A stretch of 64,000 nt of DNA. Origin: RGIG8244 sp045639325. Lineage in GTDB: Bacteria; Verrucomicrobiota; Lentisphaeria; Victivallales; UBA1829. Positions within the stretch are counted from its first letter, which is position 1. Every line of letters begins with the position of its first letter. The notes beneath the pieces were generated by a model. The model had not been told where the DNA came from. It worked only from the letters and a program-made list of their open reading frames with translations, and made no database searches. The stretch covers positions 43,275 to 107,274 of the forward strand of contig JAZUCU010000022.1 of the NCBI GenBank assembly GCA_045639325.1. The letters run 5' to 3'. Of the stretch, positions 17,827-28,215 are shown one piece after another. The translations under genes were made by a program, and so were the position numbers.

Positions 17827-18738
17827 TTAGAGAAAACTTTTTGCTGTGGTACAATCGAACGTGGCAGGATCTTCTGTCAGACAGTTTGCACTGGCAGCTG
17901 CCAAACCGCAACGGAATGCTTCCCGGAGTGATGTGCCGGAAACAATTTCGGAAAGCATAACACCGGAACAGGTATCGCCGGACCCGATGGGATTGACCGG
18001 ATTTTCGACAATGGGCACGGGCAGAGAGTCGATTTCTTTTCCATTTTCGGAAATGAAAGCCGGGTTTTTCCCGTCTGTGACCGCGAGTGCGCCGACTTTG
18101 AATTTGTTGAAACAGGCACGGAAAGCCTTTTCCACATCACGTTCTCCGGTGAGAGCCGTCAATTCATCCAGATTGATTTTCAGGAGATCCACGCCGTTTT
18201 GCAGAATTTTTTCGATTCCGATAAAGGCATCCACAAAGAGATAGGAATGATGCTTTTTTGCGGCAGCGGCAAGGCGTGCATAGAAATCATCGGGAATACC
18301 GGGGGGATAAGTGCCGCACAATGCCAGCGCATCGGCATCGGGCAACGCACGGTCAAACATGTCAAACAGATCCTGTACGGATTCATCGGGCACTTTTGCG
18401 GAAGGCTCAATCAGTTCTGTCATGGTGTGAGCGGTGCGGTCGAGTACCGTGGTGCAGCAGCGCGTATTGCCGGGGATTGTCAATGTCTGGTGAGGCAATC
18501 CTTCTTCGTTGAGATAAGCAACCAGGCGTTCCCCGTTTGCACCGCCTGCGACCTGGAAGACAGTGGCATCGGCTTTACCCCAGTTGATGGCGGCACGGAC
18601 GGTATTGATCCCTTTTCCGGATGCCATTTCTTTGATTGCGGCGGCGCGGTTGACGGCTCCGGGATTAAATTGTTTGAAAGAAAGCGTTTTCTGCCATGCC
18701 GGATTCAGCCCGGCAACTGCGAGTAAAGGTTTTTTCAT
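17827..18738 (-). CDS. PfkB-family sugar kinase (1-phosphofructokinase/tagatose-6-P kinase type)
   Basis: A ribokinase-fold kinase that phosphorylates a sugar or sugar phosphate. The 303-residue protein starts at MKKPLLAVAGLNPAW with AGGAGA upstream; a longer frame beginning at 18780 lies inside the upstream kinase gene. The substrate-binding GKGINTVRAA motif of the FruK/LacC branch is present (ASGKGINTVRAAINWG), and the ATP/anion-hole motif with the catalytic aspartate is NPIGSGDTCSGV. The ATG is one base past the stop of the Ser/Thr kinase gene (TAAGATG), so the pair is cotranscribed. Which sugar phosphate is used is not clear. Confidence 0.85.
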   Translation of the reverse strand: MKKPLLAVAGLNPAWQKTLSFKQFNPGAVNRAAAIKEMASGKGINTVRAAINWGKADATVFQVAGGANGERLVAYLNEEGLPHQTLTIPGNTRCCTTVLDRTAHTMTELIEPSAKVPDESVQDLFDMFDRALPDADALALCGTYPPGIPDDFYARLAAAAKKHHSYLFVDAFIGIEKILQNGVDLLKINLDELTALTGERDVEKAFRACFNKFKVGALAVTDGKNPAFISENGKEIDSLPVPIVENPVNPIGSGDTCSGVMLSEIVSGTSLREAFRCGLAAASANCLTEDPATFDCTTAKSFL

Positions 18739-18739
18739 C

Positions 18740-21184
18740 TTATCGGGTCTCCTGTAAAGAGGGGTGAAATTCTCTTTCATTCGGCTGATTCAGCCGATTT
18801 ATCTGCAATTGATTTTCCAGTATCAGACGTATATTTCTCAAGGCTTCCAGATAGCCCCGTTCTTCCGCCGGGAGGGCATCGTATGTTTTCAGAATGCTGT
18901 CAATGCGCTGAATACAGGGTTCCGGTTCGACAGAGAAAAAGACGCGCAAGTCGGGCAATTGTTCCGGTCCGGGCAGATCATTGCTGCTGTATCCCACATC
19001 GGCGAGCAGGGAACGCAAATCTTTGCGGAAGGATTCGATGAGGCGCGACATGATTCTGTTTTTCAGGTATGTCATATAACTTTCCTGCAAAGAGAACGGG
19101 AGCATACTGACATATTTTTCTGCTTTTTCAGGTGCGGAACTACAGGTTATACCAATATTCCATAATGCCCGTGCAGATTCGGAAATTTCCTTGATTCCGC
19201 TGATGACAAAGTCCTGTTCTTCCGGTGTGAGATCATGAATTGTAAAGGGATTGCCCTCATGTCCATGCAGATAAACGTAAGGTTGTTCCACTTTCATAAT
19301 TTTCAAATTATTCTGTCTGCTCCATGACTCAAAAGGTTCTTTACGGAAGATATATTTACACTCCAAATTGATAAGTATCCGGTTGGATTCTGCAAATTTC
19401 TCCGGGATCTGCATACATTCATTCAAAATAATTTTGACCGCATCGTCGATACTGGGATTTTCATTATTTTTATACCATTCCATGGCTTTTGCATAATTTC
19501 CGGCGGCAAGATAAGGAATCACATTTTTTTCAAGATATTCCTGATTTTTCTTTTGCTGTTTGCTGTAATCCTCTGCCAATTTCCGGATCTTGGCGATCCG
19601 TATTTCACATTCGTTGCGAATTTCTTTGTGCAGCGGATTGGTCCGGTCTTCATAAACGGCAAGTGCGGAATGATAATCCTGTTTCTCGCAATATTGCTGC
19701 GCATCCCGATCCAGACCTTTCATCATCTTGCTGACCTCTTTCACCGATGCCGAATGTAATTGATTCAACAGAAATTTTGCTTCTTTTTTGCGTGCCGGGT
19801 CTTCATCATTTTCAAATGCTTTCAAGTTCAGAATGGCATCGGAAAACCCGACTTTCTTCTGCAATGCTTCTTTTGCCTTTTTGCGGGTCGATTCCCAGAT
19901 GTCTGTACGGTTTATCACAAGATAAGAGCCGGTCAATTGCTGTATATTCTGTTTCGCGTTTTCCCCGTGATTGCGTTCCCATAACAGCCAGATGGTGGCG
20001 AGTGTCAGAAGCACAATGGCTGCAATTTCTGTCATCCGGAACCAGTTCCAGTTACGATATTTCCCGAGTCGGAACCAGAATAATTTGCCGTTGTTCCGGA
20101 TCAGAATCTCTTTTCCGGCAGGAATGTGTGTGCCGTAGGATTTGCCCCTGCTTACAAGGGTATTATCGTTGGCAGAAGGCAGGGGCAGACCATCCATGAA
20201 CGCATCCAGATCGGTGAGCAGTTCATCCGGCGTCTGATAACGTTCTGTTTTCTTTTTCCGCAGACAGAGCATCACGATATATTCGAGATCGTTTGGAATA
20301 TCGGCACGGTAGATACTGGGAATTTTCGGTTCGACTTCAAAATGTCGCCGCCGTAATTCGTTGCGGTCGTTCGTTTCAAAAGGCAGATGTCCGCTGAGTA
20401 TTTGATACATGGAGACGCCGAGAGAATAAATATCCGCCCGGATGTCACAGTGATTTGCATCGATGGACTGTTCCGGCGCCATATATTCCGGCGTGCCGAG
20501 AGAGATCAGTTCCAGGGTTTCTTCCTTGTTGTTGTCGACGCCATTCCGTTTTTCTTCCACTTCCGCACAACTTTTTGCCAAGCCGGGATTTGCCAGTTTG
20601 TATCCGCCGTTGGAAGTAATCATGATATTATCCGGCCGGATGTCCCGGTAAACAATTCCGTTTTTCTGTGCCGCGGTCAATGCGGAACAGACTGCAATGG
20701 CGATTTCGGCTGTTTTTTCCGGAGAGAGAACGCCGGACCGGTTCAGTAAATCCTGTACGGTTCCGCCGGCAACATATTCCATGGCAAGATAAAGATGTCC
20801 GTTTTCATCCATGCCTGCACCGAAGATTTTGGCGATATTCGGATGATCTATCGCGGCGGCAATTCGTGACGATTCTTCAAAGCGTTTACGGAAAATCTTA
20901 TTTGCCGCATATTCCCGGGAGAGAATTTTGACCGCCACCGGGACATCAAGTTCCGGATGTTTGCCTTTGTATACTCTGCCCATACTGCCTTTGCCGAGAA
21001 AACGTTCAATCCGATACGGCCCGATCTTTTCCGGATGGGGTGGATCGATTTTGGAATAATCACGCAAAACCGTGGCATCATCAAGCGTGAACAGGGTATC
21101 GCATGCCGTGCATTTTACATGCCTGCCCCGCTCCTTGTGTTCCTGTTCTTTCTCTTTTTTACAGTGTGGACAACAAATAATCAT
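18740..21184 (-). CDS. Zinc-ribbon Ser/Thr kinase-like membrane protein (possible pseudokinase)
   Basis: An 814-residue protein with an N-terminal zinc ribbon (C5-x2-C8 ... C25-x2-C28), a Hanks-type kinase domain (about residues 54-330), one transmembrane helix near residue 390 (IAAIVLLTLATIWLLW), and a long helical, charged C-terminal region. The glycine loop LGKGSMGRVY (63-72) and the ATP lysine K86 are present, as is APE (MAPEQS). The catalytic loop reads YRDIRPDN, with Lys replaced by Arg183, and the DFG motif is replaced by N199-P200-G201, so the Mg-binding aspartate is lost. Catalytic activity is therefore doubtful. It lies between mutS (17 bases upstream) and the sugar kinase. Confidence 0.85.
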   Translation of the reverse strand: MIICCPHCKKEKEQEHKERGRHVKCTACDTLFTLDDATVLRDYSKIDPPHPEKIGPYRIERFLGKGSMGRVYKGKHPELDVPVAVKILSREYAANKIFRKRFEESSRIAAAIDHPNIAKIFGAGMDENGHLYLAMEYVAGGTVQDLLNRSGVLSPEKTAEIAIAVCSALTAAQKNGIVYRDIRPDNIMITSNGGYKLANPGLAKSCAEVEEKRNGVDNNKEETLELISLGTPEYMAPEQSIDANHCDIRADIYSLGVSMYQILSGHLPFETNDRNELRRRHFEVEPKIPSIYRADIPNDLEYIVMLCLRKKKTERYQTPDELLTDLDAFMDGLPLPSANDNTLVSRGKSYGTHIPAGKEILIRNNGKLFWFRLGKYRNWNWFRMTEIAAIVLLTLATIWLLWERNHGENAKQNIQQLTGSYLVINRTDIWESTRKKAKEALQKKVGFSDAILNLKAFENDEDPARKKEAKFLLNQLHSASVKEVSKMMKGLDRDAQQYCEKQDYHSALAVYEDRTNPLHKEIRNECEIRIAKIRKLAEDYSKQQKKNQEYLEKNVIPYLAAGNYAKAMEWYKNNENPSIDDAVKIILNECMQIPEKFAESNRILINLECKYIFRKEPFESWSRQNNLKIMKVEQPYVYLHGHEGNPFTIHDLTPEEQDFVISGIKEISESARALWNIGITCSSAPEKAEKYVSMLPFSLQESYMTYLKNRIMSRLIESFRKDLRSLLADVGYSSNDLPGPEQLPDLRVFFSVEPEPCIQRIDSILKTYDALPAEERGYLEALRNIRLILENQLQINRLNQPNEREFHPSLQETR

Positions 21185-21201
21185 AAAAACGTCTCAATCA
21201 A

Positions 21202-23772
21202 TCAGAAACCGTCAAAAAGATTCGGCTGGTAAGAGCCCTGCGGATCCTGATCTTCGGACAGTTGAGCTGCTCCGCTGCGCTTTCTGCCTCCGCGGCCTTT
21301 GGTTTCCCGGATCGCCTGAACCACGGCAGGCTGCCCTGCATCGGCAATCGCATTGGCTTCCAGATTGTCCAGAATAATTTTTGCACGTTCGATTACATCT
21401 TCCGGCAATCCTGCCAGTTTTGCTACGTGGATACCGTAACTTTTATCTGCCGCGCCGGGTACAATCTGACGCAGGAAGATGATCTGATCACCATATTCAC
21501 GGACTGCGATATTGTAATTCTTCACGCCGCTTCTGGTCAATGCCAGTTCCGTCAGTTCATGATAATGGGTCGCAAACTGGGTCCGTGCTTTGCAATCCGG
21601 GTGATCCAGCAGATATTCTGCCACCGCCCAGGCAATAGAGAGACCGTCAAACGTACTGGTTCCGCGCCCGATTTCATCCAGAATCACCAGACTGCGGGAG
21701 GTCGCATGATTGAGAATGTTTGCTGTTTCCACCATTTCCACCATGAATGTACTCTGACCGCGTGCAATATCATCCATCGCACCCACACGGGTGAAAATCT
21801 GGTCCGCGATCCCGATCCAGGCTTCGTCCGCCGGGATGAAGGAACCCATCTGCGCCATAATGACCAGCAATGCCGTCTGGCGGATGTAGGTGGATTTCCC
21901 AGCCATGTTCGGACCGGTAATGATCATCATACGGTTATCCGCGCCGTCCAGCATGGTATCGTTGGGGACGAACCGTTCGCCTTCCATCTGGGCATCCAGC
22001 ACCGGGTGTCTGCCGCCGGAAATCTGAAGAATATCGCCATCGGAAACATGGGGTCTGCAATACTGATAAGAAACGGCGCAATCTGCCAGGGCACAGAGAA
22101 CGTCCAGAATGGCGATGGCGTTTGCGGATTCCTGAATTTGAACCGTATAAGCACCTGCGGCTTTTTTCAATTCTTCGAACAGCTGCAGTTCCAATGCCTT
22201 TGATTTTTCTTCCGCACCGAGGATCTTGCTTTCAAACTCTTTCAGTTCGGGCGTGATAAAACGTTCCCCGTTGGTCAAAGTTTGCTTGCGGATATAATCC
22301 TCCGGCGTATGTGCCAGATTCGCTTTGGAAATCTCAATGTAATAACCGAACACTTTATTGAAGTGGACTTTCAGCGATTTGATACCGGTCCGTTCCTGTT
22401 CTTTCGCCTGCAGTTCCGCAACCCATTTCTTCCCGTCCGTTGCCGCAAGACGCAATTCATCCAGCTCGGCATTGTATCCCTGACGGATAAAACCGCCATC
22501 GGTGAGGACGCCCGGCGGATCTTCGGCGATCCCGCGGAAAAGCAGTTCCGTCAATTCCGGTAATTCCGCAATTTGATTCCGCAGCCGTTCCAGTAACGGC
22601 AGGTCATAAGAAACCAGCAGTGCCCGTAAGCCGGGGAGCATATCCAGACTGCATGCCAGAGCCAGAAGATCGCGGGCATTCAGATTACCGGCATTGAGTT
22701 TGGCAATCAAACGTTCCATATCCTTGACGGCGGAGAGACATTCCCGGAATTCGGTCAATGTCATGGGATCATCCCGGAAAATGCCGATAACGTCCTGACG
22801 TTCTATGATTTTTTCCACATCGCAAAGCGGTTTCAGGATCCAGTCCCGCATCATACGGCTGCCCATGGCAGTTTTTGTACGGTCAAGAAGCCGCAGCAAG
22901 GTTCCGTCTTTGCTGCCGCGGAGATTTTCCACCAGTTCCAGATTGCGCTGACAGATGGGGTCGAGTCCCAGATAATCACTGCAGATATTCAAGCGGACAG
23001 AGCGGATATGACCGGTATTGTGCCGCAAGTTTTCCGATGCATAATGGAACACGGCGCCAGCCGCACGGATCGCAGTTTCCCGGTCACGCAGACCGAATCC
23101 ATCAAGGGTTGCCACGTGGAATTGACGGCGGAGGACTTCCCCCGCATGATCGGTGGAGAAAATCCAGTTTTCCAGCGGTGTCCACAGGGGCGGTTTCCGC
23201 ATATAGGGAAAATTCTTTTCCTGTGTCCATTCTTCGTGAAGAGTCAGAGGAATCAGACATTCTTTCGGTTGGATCCGTTGCAGTTCACTTTCCAGTTCTC
23301 CCCGGTTCACAGGCTCACTTGTCACAAATTCGCCGGTACTGATATCCAGCCATGCGAGCCCGAACGAATCTTTGGGGCCGGAGCAGACGGAGCAGAGGAA
23401 GTTGTTATTTTCCGGTTTGAGGAATGTGGAATCCAGAATGGCGCCGGGAGTGATCACGCGGGTAATGGCGCGCTGCACAATACCTTTTGCCAGTTTCGGA
23501 TCTTCCATCTGTTCGGCGATGGCGACTTTCACGCCTGCATCCAGCAGTTTCGGCAGATAACTTTCCACTGCATGATAGGGCACACCGCACATGGGATAAC
23601 CAGCCCGGCGGGTCAGTACAACGTCCAGAATCGGGGCGGCGCGGACGGCATCATCAAAGAACATTTCGTAGAAGTCACCCAGGCGGAAAAGCAGGATCGC
23701 GCCATCCGGTACTTCCGATTTCACCTGAAGATATTGCTTCATCATCGGGGTCATATTCACATCTTCTGCCAT
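21202..23772 (-). CDS. mutS: DNA mismatch repair protein MutS
   Basis: MutS recognizes mismatches and starts strand-directed repair. The 856-residue length is typical. The mismatch-binding motif GDFYEMFFDDA lies near residue 32; the C-terminal ABC-type ATPase has ITGPNMAGKSTYIRQTA, FMVEMVETANILNHAT, LVILDEIGRGTSTFDGLSIA and FATHYHELTEL. The C-terminus ends in QPNLFDGF, resembling a beta-clamp-binding peptide (QxxLF), which is known for MutS. ATG with AGGAG upstream. Upstream lies a promoter fused with a 22-bp hairpin. Confidence 0.97.
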   Translation of the reverse strand: MAEDVNMTPMMKQYLQVKSEVPDGAILLFRLGDFYEMFFDDAVRAAPILDVVLTRRAGYPMCGVPYHAVESYLPKLLDAGVKVAIAEQMEDPKLAKGIVQRAITRVITPGAILDSTFLKPENNNFLCSVCSGPKDSFGLAWLDISTGEFVTSEPVNRGELESELQRIQPKECLIPLTLHEEWTQEKNFPYMRKPPLWTPLENWIFSTDHAGEVLRRQFHVATLDGFGLRDRETAIRAAGAVFHYASENLRHNTGHIRSVRLNICSDYLGLDPICQRNLELVENLRGSKDGTLLRLLDRTKTAMGSRMMRDWILKPLCDVEKIIERQDVIGIFRDDPMTLTEFRECLSAVKDMERLIAKLNAGNLNARDLLALACSLDMLPGLRALLVSYDLPLLERLRNQIAELPELTELLFRGIAEDPPGVLTDGGFIRQGYNAELDELRLAATDGKKWVAELQAKEQERTGIKSLKVHFNKVFGYYIEISKANLAHTPEDYIRKQTLTNGERFITPELKEFESKILGAEEKSKALELQLFEELKKAAGAYTVQIQESANAIAILDVLCALADCAVSYQYCRPHVSDGDILQISGGRHPVLDAQMEGERFVPNDTMLDGADNRMMIITGPNMAGKSTYIRQTALLVIMAQMGSFIPADEAWIGIADQIFTRVGAMDDIARGQSTFMVEMVETANILNHATSRSLVILDEIGRGTSTFDGLSIAWAVAEYLLDHPDCKARTQFATHYHELTELALTRSGVKNYNIAVREYGDQIIFLRQIVPGAADKSYGIHVAKLAGLPEDVIERAKIILDNLEANAIADAGQPAVVQAIRETKGRGGRKRSGAAQLSEDQDPQGSYQPNLFDGF

Positions 23773-23802
23773 AACTGAATTGCTCCTGCTCTATAAAAAA
23801 TT

Positions 23803-23869
23803 AACGTGCCGTATTCGCCTATATAAAAAATAATATAAGCGAATATAGCACGTTGTAATAAAAATGCAA
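23803..23869 (-). promoter_or_regulatory. mutS promoter overlapped by a 22-bp imperfect inverted repeat
   Basis: On the - strand TTGCAT (23869-23864) and TATATT (23847-23842) are 16 bases apart, a good sigma70-type match. A 22-base inverted repeat (arms 23803-23824 and 23833-23854, three mismatches, 8-base AT loop) covers the -10 and the expected transcription start. The hairpin is followed on the - strand by AATTTTTTAT, so it may also terminate transcripts from the DUF4838 gene upstream. Confidence 0.5.
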
Positions 23870-23885
23870 ATTCTTACTGCATTTT

Positions 23886-26261
23886 TTATTTGATTTTAAT
23901 GATGACGATCCGGTCGCAAATCACTTTGTCCTTCTTGCCCGCATCTTCCGGGTAATACGTCGGACCTTCAAATTTCAGTGAGGCGTAAATGCAGACCTTG
24001 TTCAAAGAGCCCATTTCGTACGCTTCCCCGAGGTTCGCCCGGAGCTCTGTCCAGCTGTCTGACCCGATCATCAGGGTGCAGTCCGGAGAAATGGTCAGAC
24101 CGGAATGAAGCTTGTAGAATTTGTATTTTCCTTTCGGCCCGAGATGCTGTTTCCGGATCCAGGAGATAGACGGGTGATATTTCTTGTTTGCAATGTCATA
24201 CATATTGACCTGCAAAGGTAAGGTCGGCTTCGGCTTATCCATCAGGACGGCTGCCACACCCCATGCGGCATCCGGATCTTTGACCCAGTCTCTGCCGTTG
24301 ACTTTCGGCATGGTCTGAATGATTTGATCGGGATCGACTCCTTTGGCGATGGATTCCGGCAGGTTGTTATCGGTCTTGCCTGCCTGAATCAATGCCATCT
24401 TGATCCGTTCATTCAGGGATTTGAGAGAAGTTTTTGCGCGGAATGTGAAACTCTTGCCGTAATAATCGTCAATCGTTTTCTGGAAGCGTGCAAGAACGGT
24501 TTTTGCCAATGCTTCCGGCTTTACGGGGAAGTCCGGATATTTTTTCAGCAGAACGTTATAACGCATCAGAATCACATATTCCAGATTGAGGCGGACCCGG
24601 TTTACATTGTTCAAGCGTTCCGGATCATCTTTCAAAATCTTTTCCATTTCCAGGAAGTAGTTGTACCAGCGCATCATATTTTCTGCGGTCAGGTAAGTAT
24701 AGGCATTGAGCGTGGGATTCCATGCCAGGCGGAGTTTGTTTTTCTCTGCGGCGTCTTCCAGTTCGGCAAGATATTTACGCATGACGGGTGCGGCTTTTCC
24801 GTATTCAAATGCCATGAATTCATCAATGAGTTTTTCCGCATCCTGATTGACATCTTTGAACAGCTGAAGAATCAGAAAACTCTGCAGTTCTGTGAACCCG
24901 ATCATGTTGCAAACGCCCACGTTGTGTTCGAATGCGGACATGTACATGTTGGATTTCACCATTTTCCGGATATCATACACCAGACGGCGGATATTGCCCA
25001 GCGGCGGCGTGATATCACCGGAATACGGATTCGGGTAATACCAGACGTTTACTTTGGATGCCAGTTTACCCCATGTTTCCAAATCTTTGCAAGTTTCTTC
25101 GTTATTCTTATGTGCCCAGGATTTCCCGAAGTCGTCATCAATCGGCGCAAAAATCGGAATCAGGTTATCCGGCAGCTTTTTCAGATTGGTCGGCGGCTTC
25201 TGGGTCTGATTTTTACGGTAGACAAGGAAGGAAATGCTGTTGGCAGGATATTGCTTTTTCAGAATTTTGCTGAGTTCCAGCAGATAATCATAGTACGGAC
25301 CGCCGATGGATCCATATTTCTTTTCCATTGCCAGACAGGGTTTGCAATGGCAGAAACGCCCCGGTGAGTCGTGGGCAGATAAACTGAAAATACGGTTCTG
25401 CGGTTCCCGTTTCATGTTCTCAAGAACGTTCTTCGTCAACTCCTTACGCAACTCGACGTTGGTGAAACACAGGTGTCCGCCGCCGGATCGTTTGCCATTG
25501 GGGAGCATACCGAAAAATTCCGGATTGGTTTTCCAGTAATTCTTGTCTTTCAGCCAGGGAAACGGTTTGTAAACGTTCCGGTTTGCTGTCCCGGGAATGT
25601 AAGAGGGAATCGTATGAGTCCCGTAAGAACTGTTGATTTCGATTTCCGGAATGAAAATCTTTTTGTCACGCAGAAAACGGGTGATCAATGCCCCGTTCTG
25701 ACGGTTCCGCAAGAAGAATAAATGGGCGTAGGGACGATGATAGATCCAATATCCGGTGGCACTGCGGAAGGGAATGGAGAAAGCGGTTTTTCTATCCAGC
25801 TTTTTCCACGGCAGATTATGGCAATCCGGCACTTTCATACCGCCTCGGGCATCATACCAGCGGTAACCGAGAACGTTTTCCAGATAATCATAAACAGCCC
25901 ACATTTCGCCCCAGGTGCCCTGACCATACAGAAACAAATCGGTGCCGATGGTCTGCACAACATGTTCCTGCTGTTTCAGGTTGTTCCGGGGATCGTTTTT
26001 CAGAATCTTCAATGCGGCGGTGGAAATGCCCAGAAAGATCCGGTTCTTTGCCGGAGCCTGCGAGGATTTTACAATGGGGAAATCTGCGCCTGAGGCCTTT
26101 TTCAGGAAGGTCTGCAATTCCTGAGAGGCAAACGTCACACCCGTATCTTCCTGATCCGGAATGACGATCACATACGATGTTTTGCCGTCACGGATAAAAT
26201 CCCCGGCGGTCAGCCCGGCAAACAGCAGCAATCCCGCGAGAATGAAATATAACTTATTCAT
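23886..26261 (-). CDS. Secreted DUF4838-family protein (glycan-processing, locus A)
   Basis: A 791-residue secreted protein with signal peptide MNKLYFILAGLLLFAGLTAG. The N-terminal part (about 20-150: TFASQELQTFLKKASGADFPIV) resembles the first domain of alpha-glucuronidases and GH20 enzymes. The central DUF4838 barrel has the signature HDSPGRFCHCKPCLAMEKKYG with C304, C306 and C309, and the usual DUF4838 stretch of YPANSISFLVYRK. A C-terminal region of about 140 residues ending EDAGKKDKVICDRIVIIKIK resembles a beta-sandwich. DUF4838 proteins are abundant in PVC polysaccharide-utilization genes but their reaction is not established. It is the last gene of locus A, 21 bases after the pseudopilin. 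Confidence 0.8.
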   Translation of the reverse strand: MNKLYFILAGLLLFAGLTAGDFIRDGKTSYVIVIPDQEDTGVTFASQELQTFLKKASGADFPIVKSSQAPAKNRIFLGISTAALKILKNDPRNNLKQQEHVVQTIGTDLFLYGQGTWGEMWAVYDYLENVLGYRWYDARGGMKVPDCHNLPWKKLDRKTAFSIPFRSATGYWIYHRPYAHLFFLRNRQNGALITRFLRDKKIFIPEIEINSSYGTHTIPSYIPGTANRNVYKPFPWLKDKNYWKTNPEFFGMLPNGKRSGGGHLCFTNVELRKELTKNVLENMKREPQNRIFSLSAHDSPGRFCHCKPCLAMEKKYGSIGGPYYDYLLELSKILKKQYPANSISFLVYRKNQTQKPPTNLKKLPDNLIPIFAPIDDDFGKSWAHKNNEETCKDLETWGKLASKVNVWYYPNPYSGDITPPLGNIRRLVYDIRKMVKSNMYMSAFEHNVGVCNMIGFTELQSFLILQLFKDVNQDAEKLIDEFMAFEYGKAAPVMRKYLAELEDAAEKNKLRLAWNPTLNAYTYLTAENMMRWYNYFLEMEKILKDDPERLNNVNRVRLNLEYVILMRYNVLLKKYPDFPVKPEALAKTVLARFQKTIDDYYGKSFTFRAKTSLKSLNERIKMALIQAGKTDNNLPESIAKGVDPDQIIQTMPKVNGRDWVKDPDAAWGVAAVLMDKPKPTLPLQVNMYDIANKKYHPSISWIRKQHLGPKGKYKFYKLHSGLTISPDCTLMIGSDSWTELRANLGEAYEMGSLNKVCIYASLKFEGPTYYPEDAGKKDKVICDRIVIIKIK

Positions 26262-26282
26262 GTTTCAAGTTTTCTTTCTGTA

Positions 26283-27032
<750 letters not shown>

Positions 27033-27064
27033 TTTTTCACATCTCCTATTATTCTGTGATAGTT

Positions 27065-28168
27065 TTATCGCGTACCGGTGAGTTGAATCTTTACGTTGGT
27101 GATCGCAATGAATTTGCCCGGGAATACGTCCGGACTGTCACCGCTGAACTGCAACACAAGACTTGCCGCCTGTGCCGGAATTTTTCCAGTGTAAGTGTAG
27201 TTCTTGAATGTCTTTGTGGAACCGTTGAAGATGACAGGGTGGGTTTCGATCAGTTTTCCGCTGATGTCATAGAAGCCGACATAACTGCGGGAGCCGCGTT
27301 TGGCTTTTCCATAATCTGCAGTCCAGTAATTGGCGTACAGATCGAAAGAGATGCGGTACTGTGCAGCACCGTTGATATCGATCTTCTTTGTTGTAACGCA
27401 AAATGCGGTATCCATTCTTTTCCCGGAATCGTTGCTGATGACCAATGCCGGTTTGCCATCCATGGTTTTCCGTTCGATTTTCAATGCATTCTTATAATTT
27501 TTGAATGCTTCCCAGGCGCCGGAATCTTTGCTGAAATCATCGGAAAGAACTTCTTTTGCTCCGTCCGCAGCATCCCAGGAGGGCAGAGCATCAACCACGC
27601 GGATTTTCAGATCGGCAATGGCAATGTAATGACCGGGGCGGATATCCGGGACATCGGAACCGAATGCCATGGAAATATATTTTGTTCCGGCGGGAGCTTT
27701 GCCGGTGATCACATTTTCTTTATAACCTTTTCTCACAGAAGAATAACGGAATTTTTCCGCTTTGATCAATTTCTTGTTGGCATCCAGAAACTCGATCCGG
27801 TTCTGACTTTTCATCTTGCTCCCGATGCAGCCTTCTGTTGCAAAAGTGGCAGAGGAAGAGAACGTAATGGAATACTGCTGCGGTTCGGAAACTTGCAGCG
27901 GCTCAACAATCAAATCAAAGGCGGTATCCATGGCTTTGCCGATACCATTGGTGACGACTAATGCCTGTTTGCCTTCAAGCTGTTTCCGTTCGATTTTAAG
28001 ACGGTTCTGATAATTGGTGAACTTCCAGCTGCTGTCTTTCGCGGTTTTGAAATCGTCGGCAAACAGAACCCGTGCGGAGGTGGATGTTTTTGCGCTGTCC
28101 TGCGTCACGGACTGAGCGGAAAGCAATCCGCACAGTACAACGGCACCAAGGGTTAATACTGATTTCAT
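27065..28168 (-). CDS. Secreted protein with two tandem CBM-like beta-sandwich repeats
   Basis: A 367-residue protein of unknown function with signal peptide MKSVLTLGAVVLCGLLSAQ. It is two copies of one domain: repeat 1 about residues 37-190 and repeat 2 about 210-365. Paired landmarks are ADDFKTAKDSSWKFTNYQNRLKIERKQLEGKQALVV and SDDFSKDSGAWEAFKNYKNALKIERKTMDGKPALVI (each segment given in part), GKAMDTAFDL and GKRMDTAFCV, and SDVPDIRPGHYIAIADLKI and DSPDVFPGKFIAITNVKI. Such beta-sandwich repeats typically bind carbohydrate. The position between a PHP-domain gene and a pseudopilin supports glycan binding at the cell surface. GAGGAG precedes the start. Confidence 0.7.
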   Translation of the reverse strand: MKSVLTLGAVVLCGLLSAQSVTQDSAKTSTSARVLFADDFKTAKDSSWKFTNYQNRLKIERKQLEGKQALVVTNGIGKAMDTAFDLIVEPLQVSEPQQYSITFSSSATFATEGCIGSKMKSQNRIEFLDANKKLIKAEKFRYSSVRKGYKENVITGKAPAGTKYISMAFGSDVPDIRPGHYIAIADLKIRVVDALPSWDAADGAKEVLSDDFSKDSGAWEAFKNYKNALKIERKTMDGKPALVISNDSGKRMDTAFCVTTKKIDINGAAQYRISFDLYANYWTADYGKAKRGSRSYVGFYDISGKLIETHPVIFNGSTKTFKNYTYTGKIPAQAASLVLQFSGDSPDVFPGKFIAITNVKIQLTGTR

Positions 28169-28215
28169 AAGTTTTGCTCCTCTTGTTGTTATCTTTTATG
28201 TTCTATAATTTGAAA

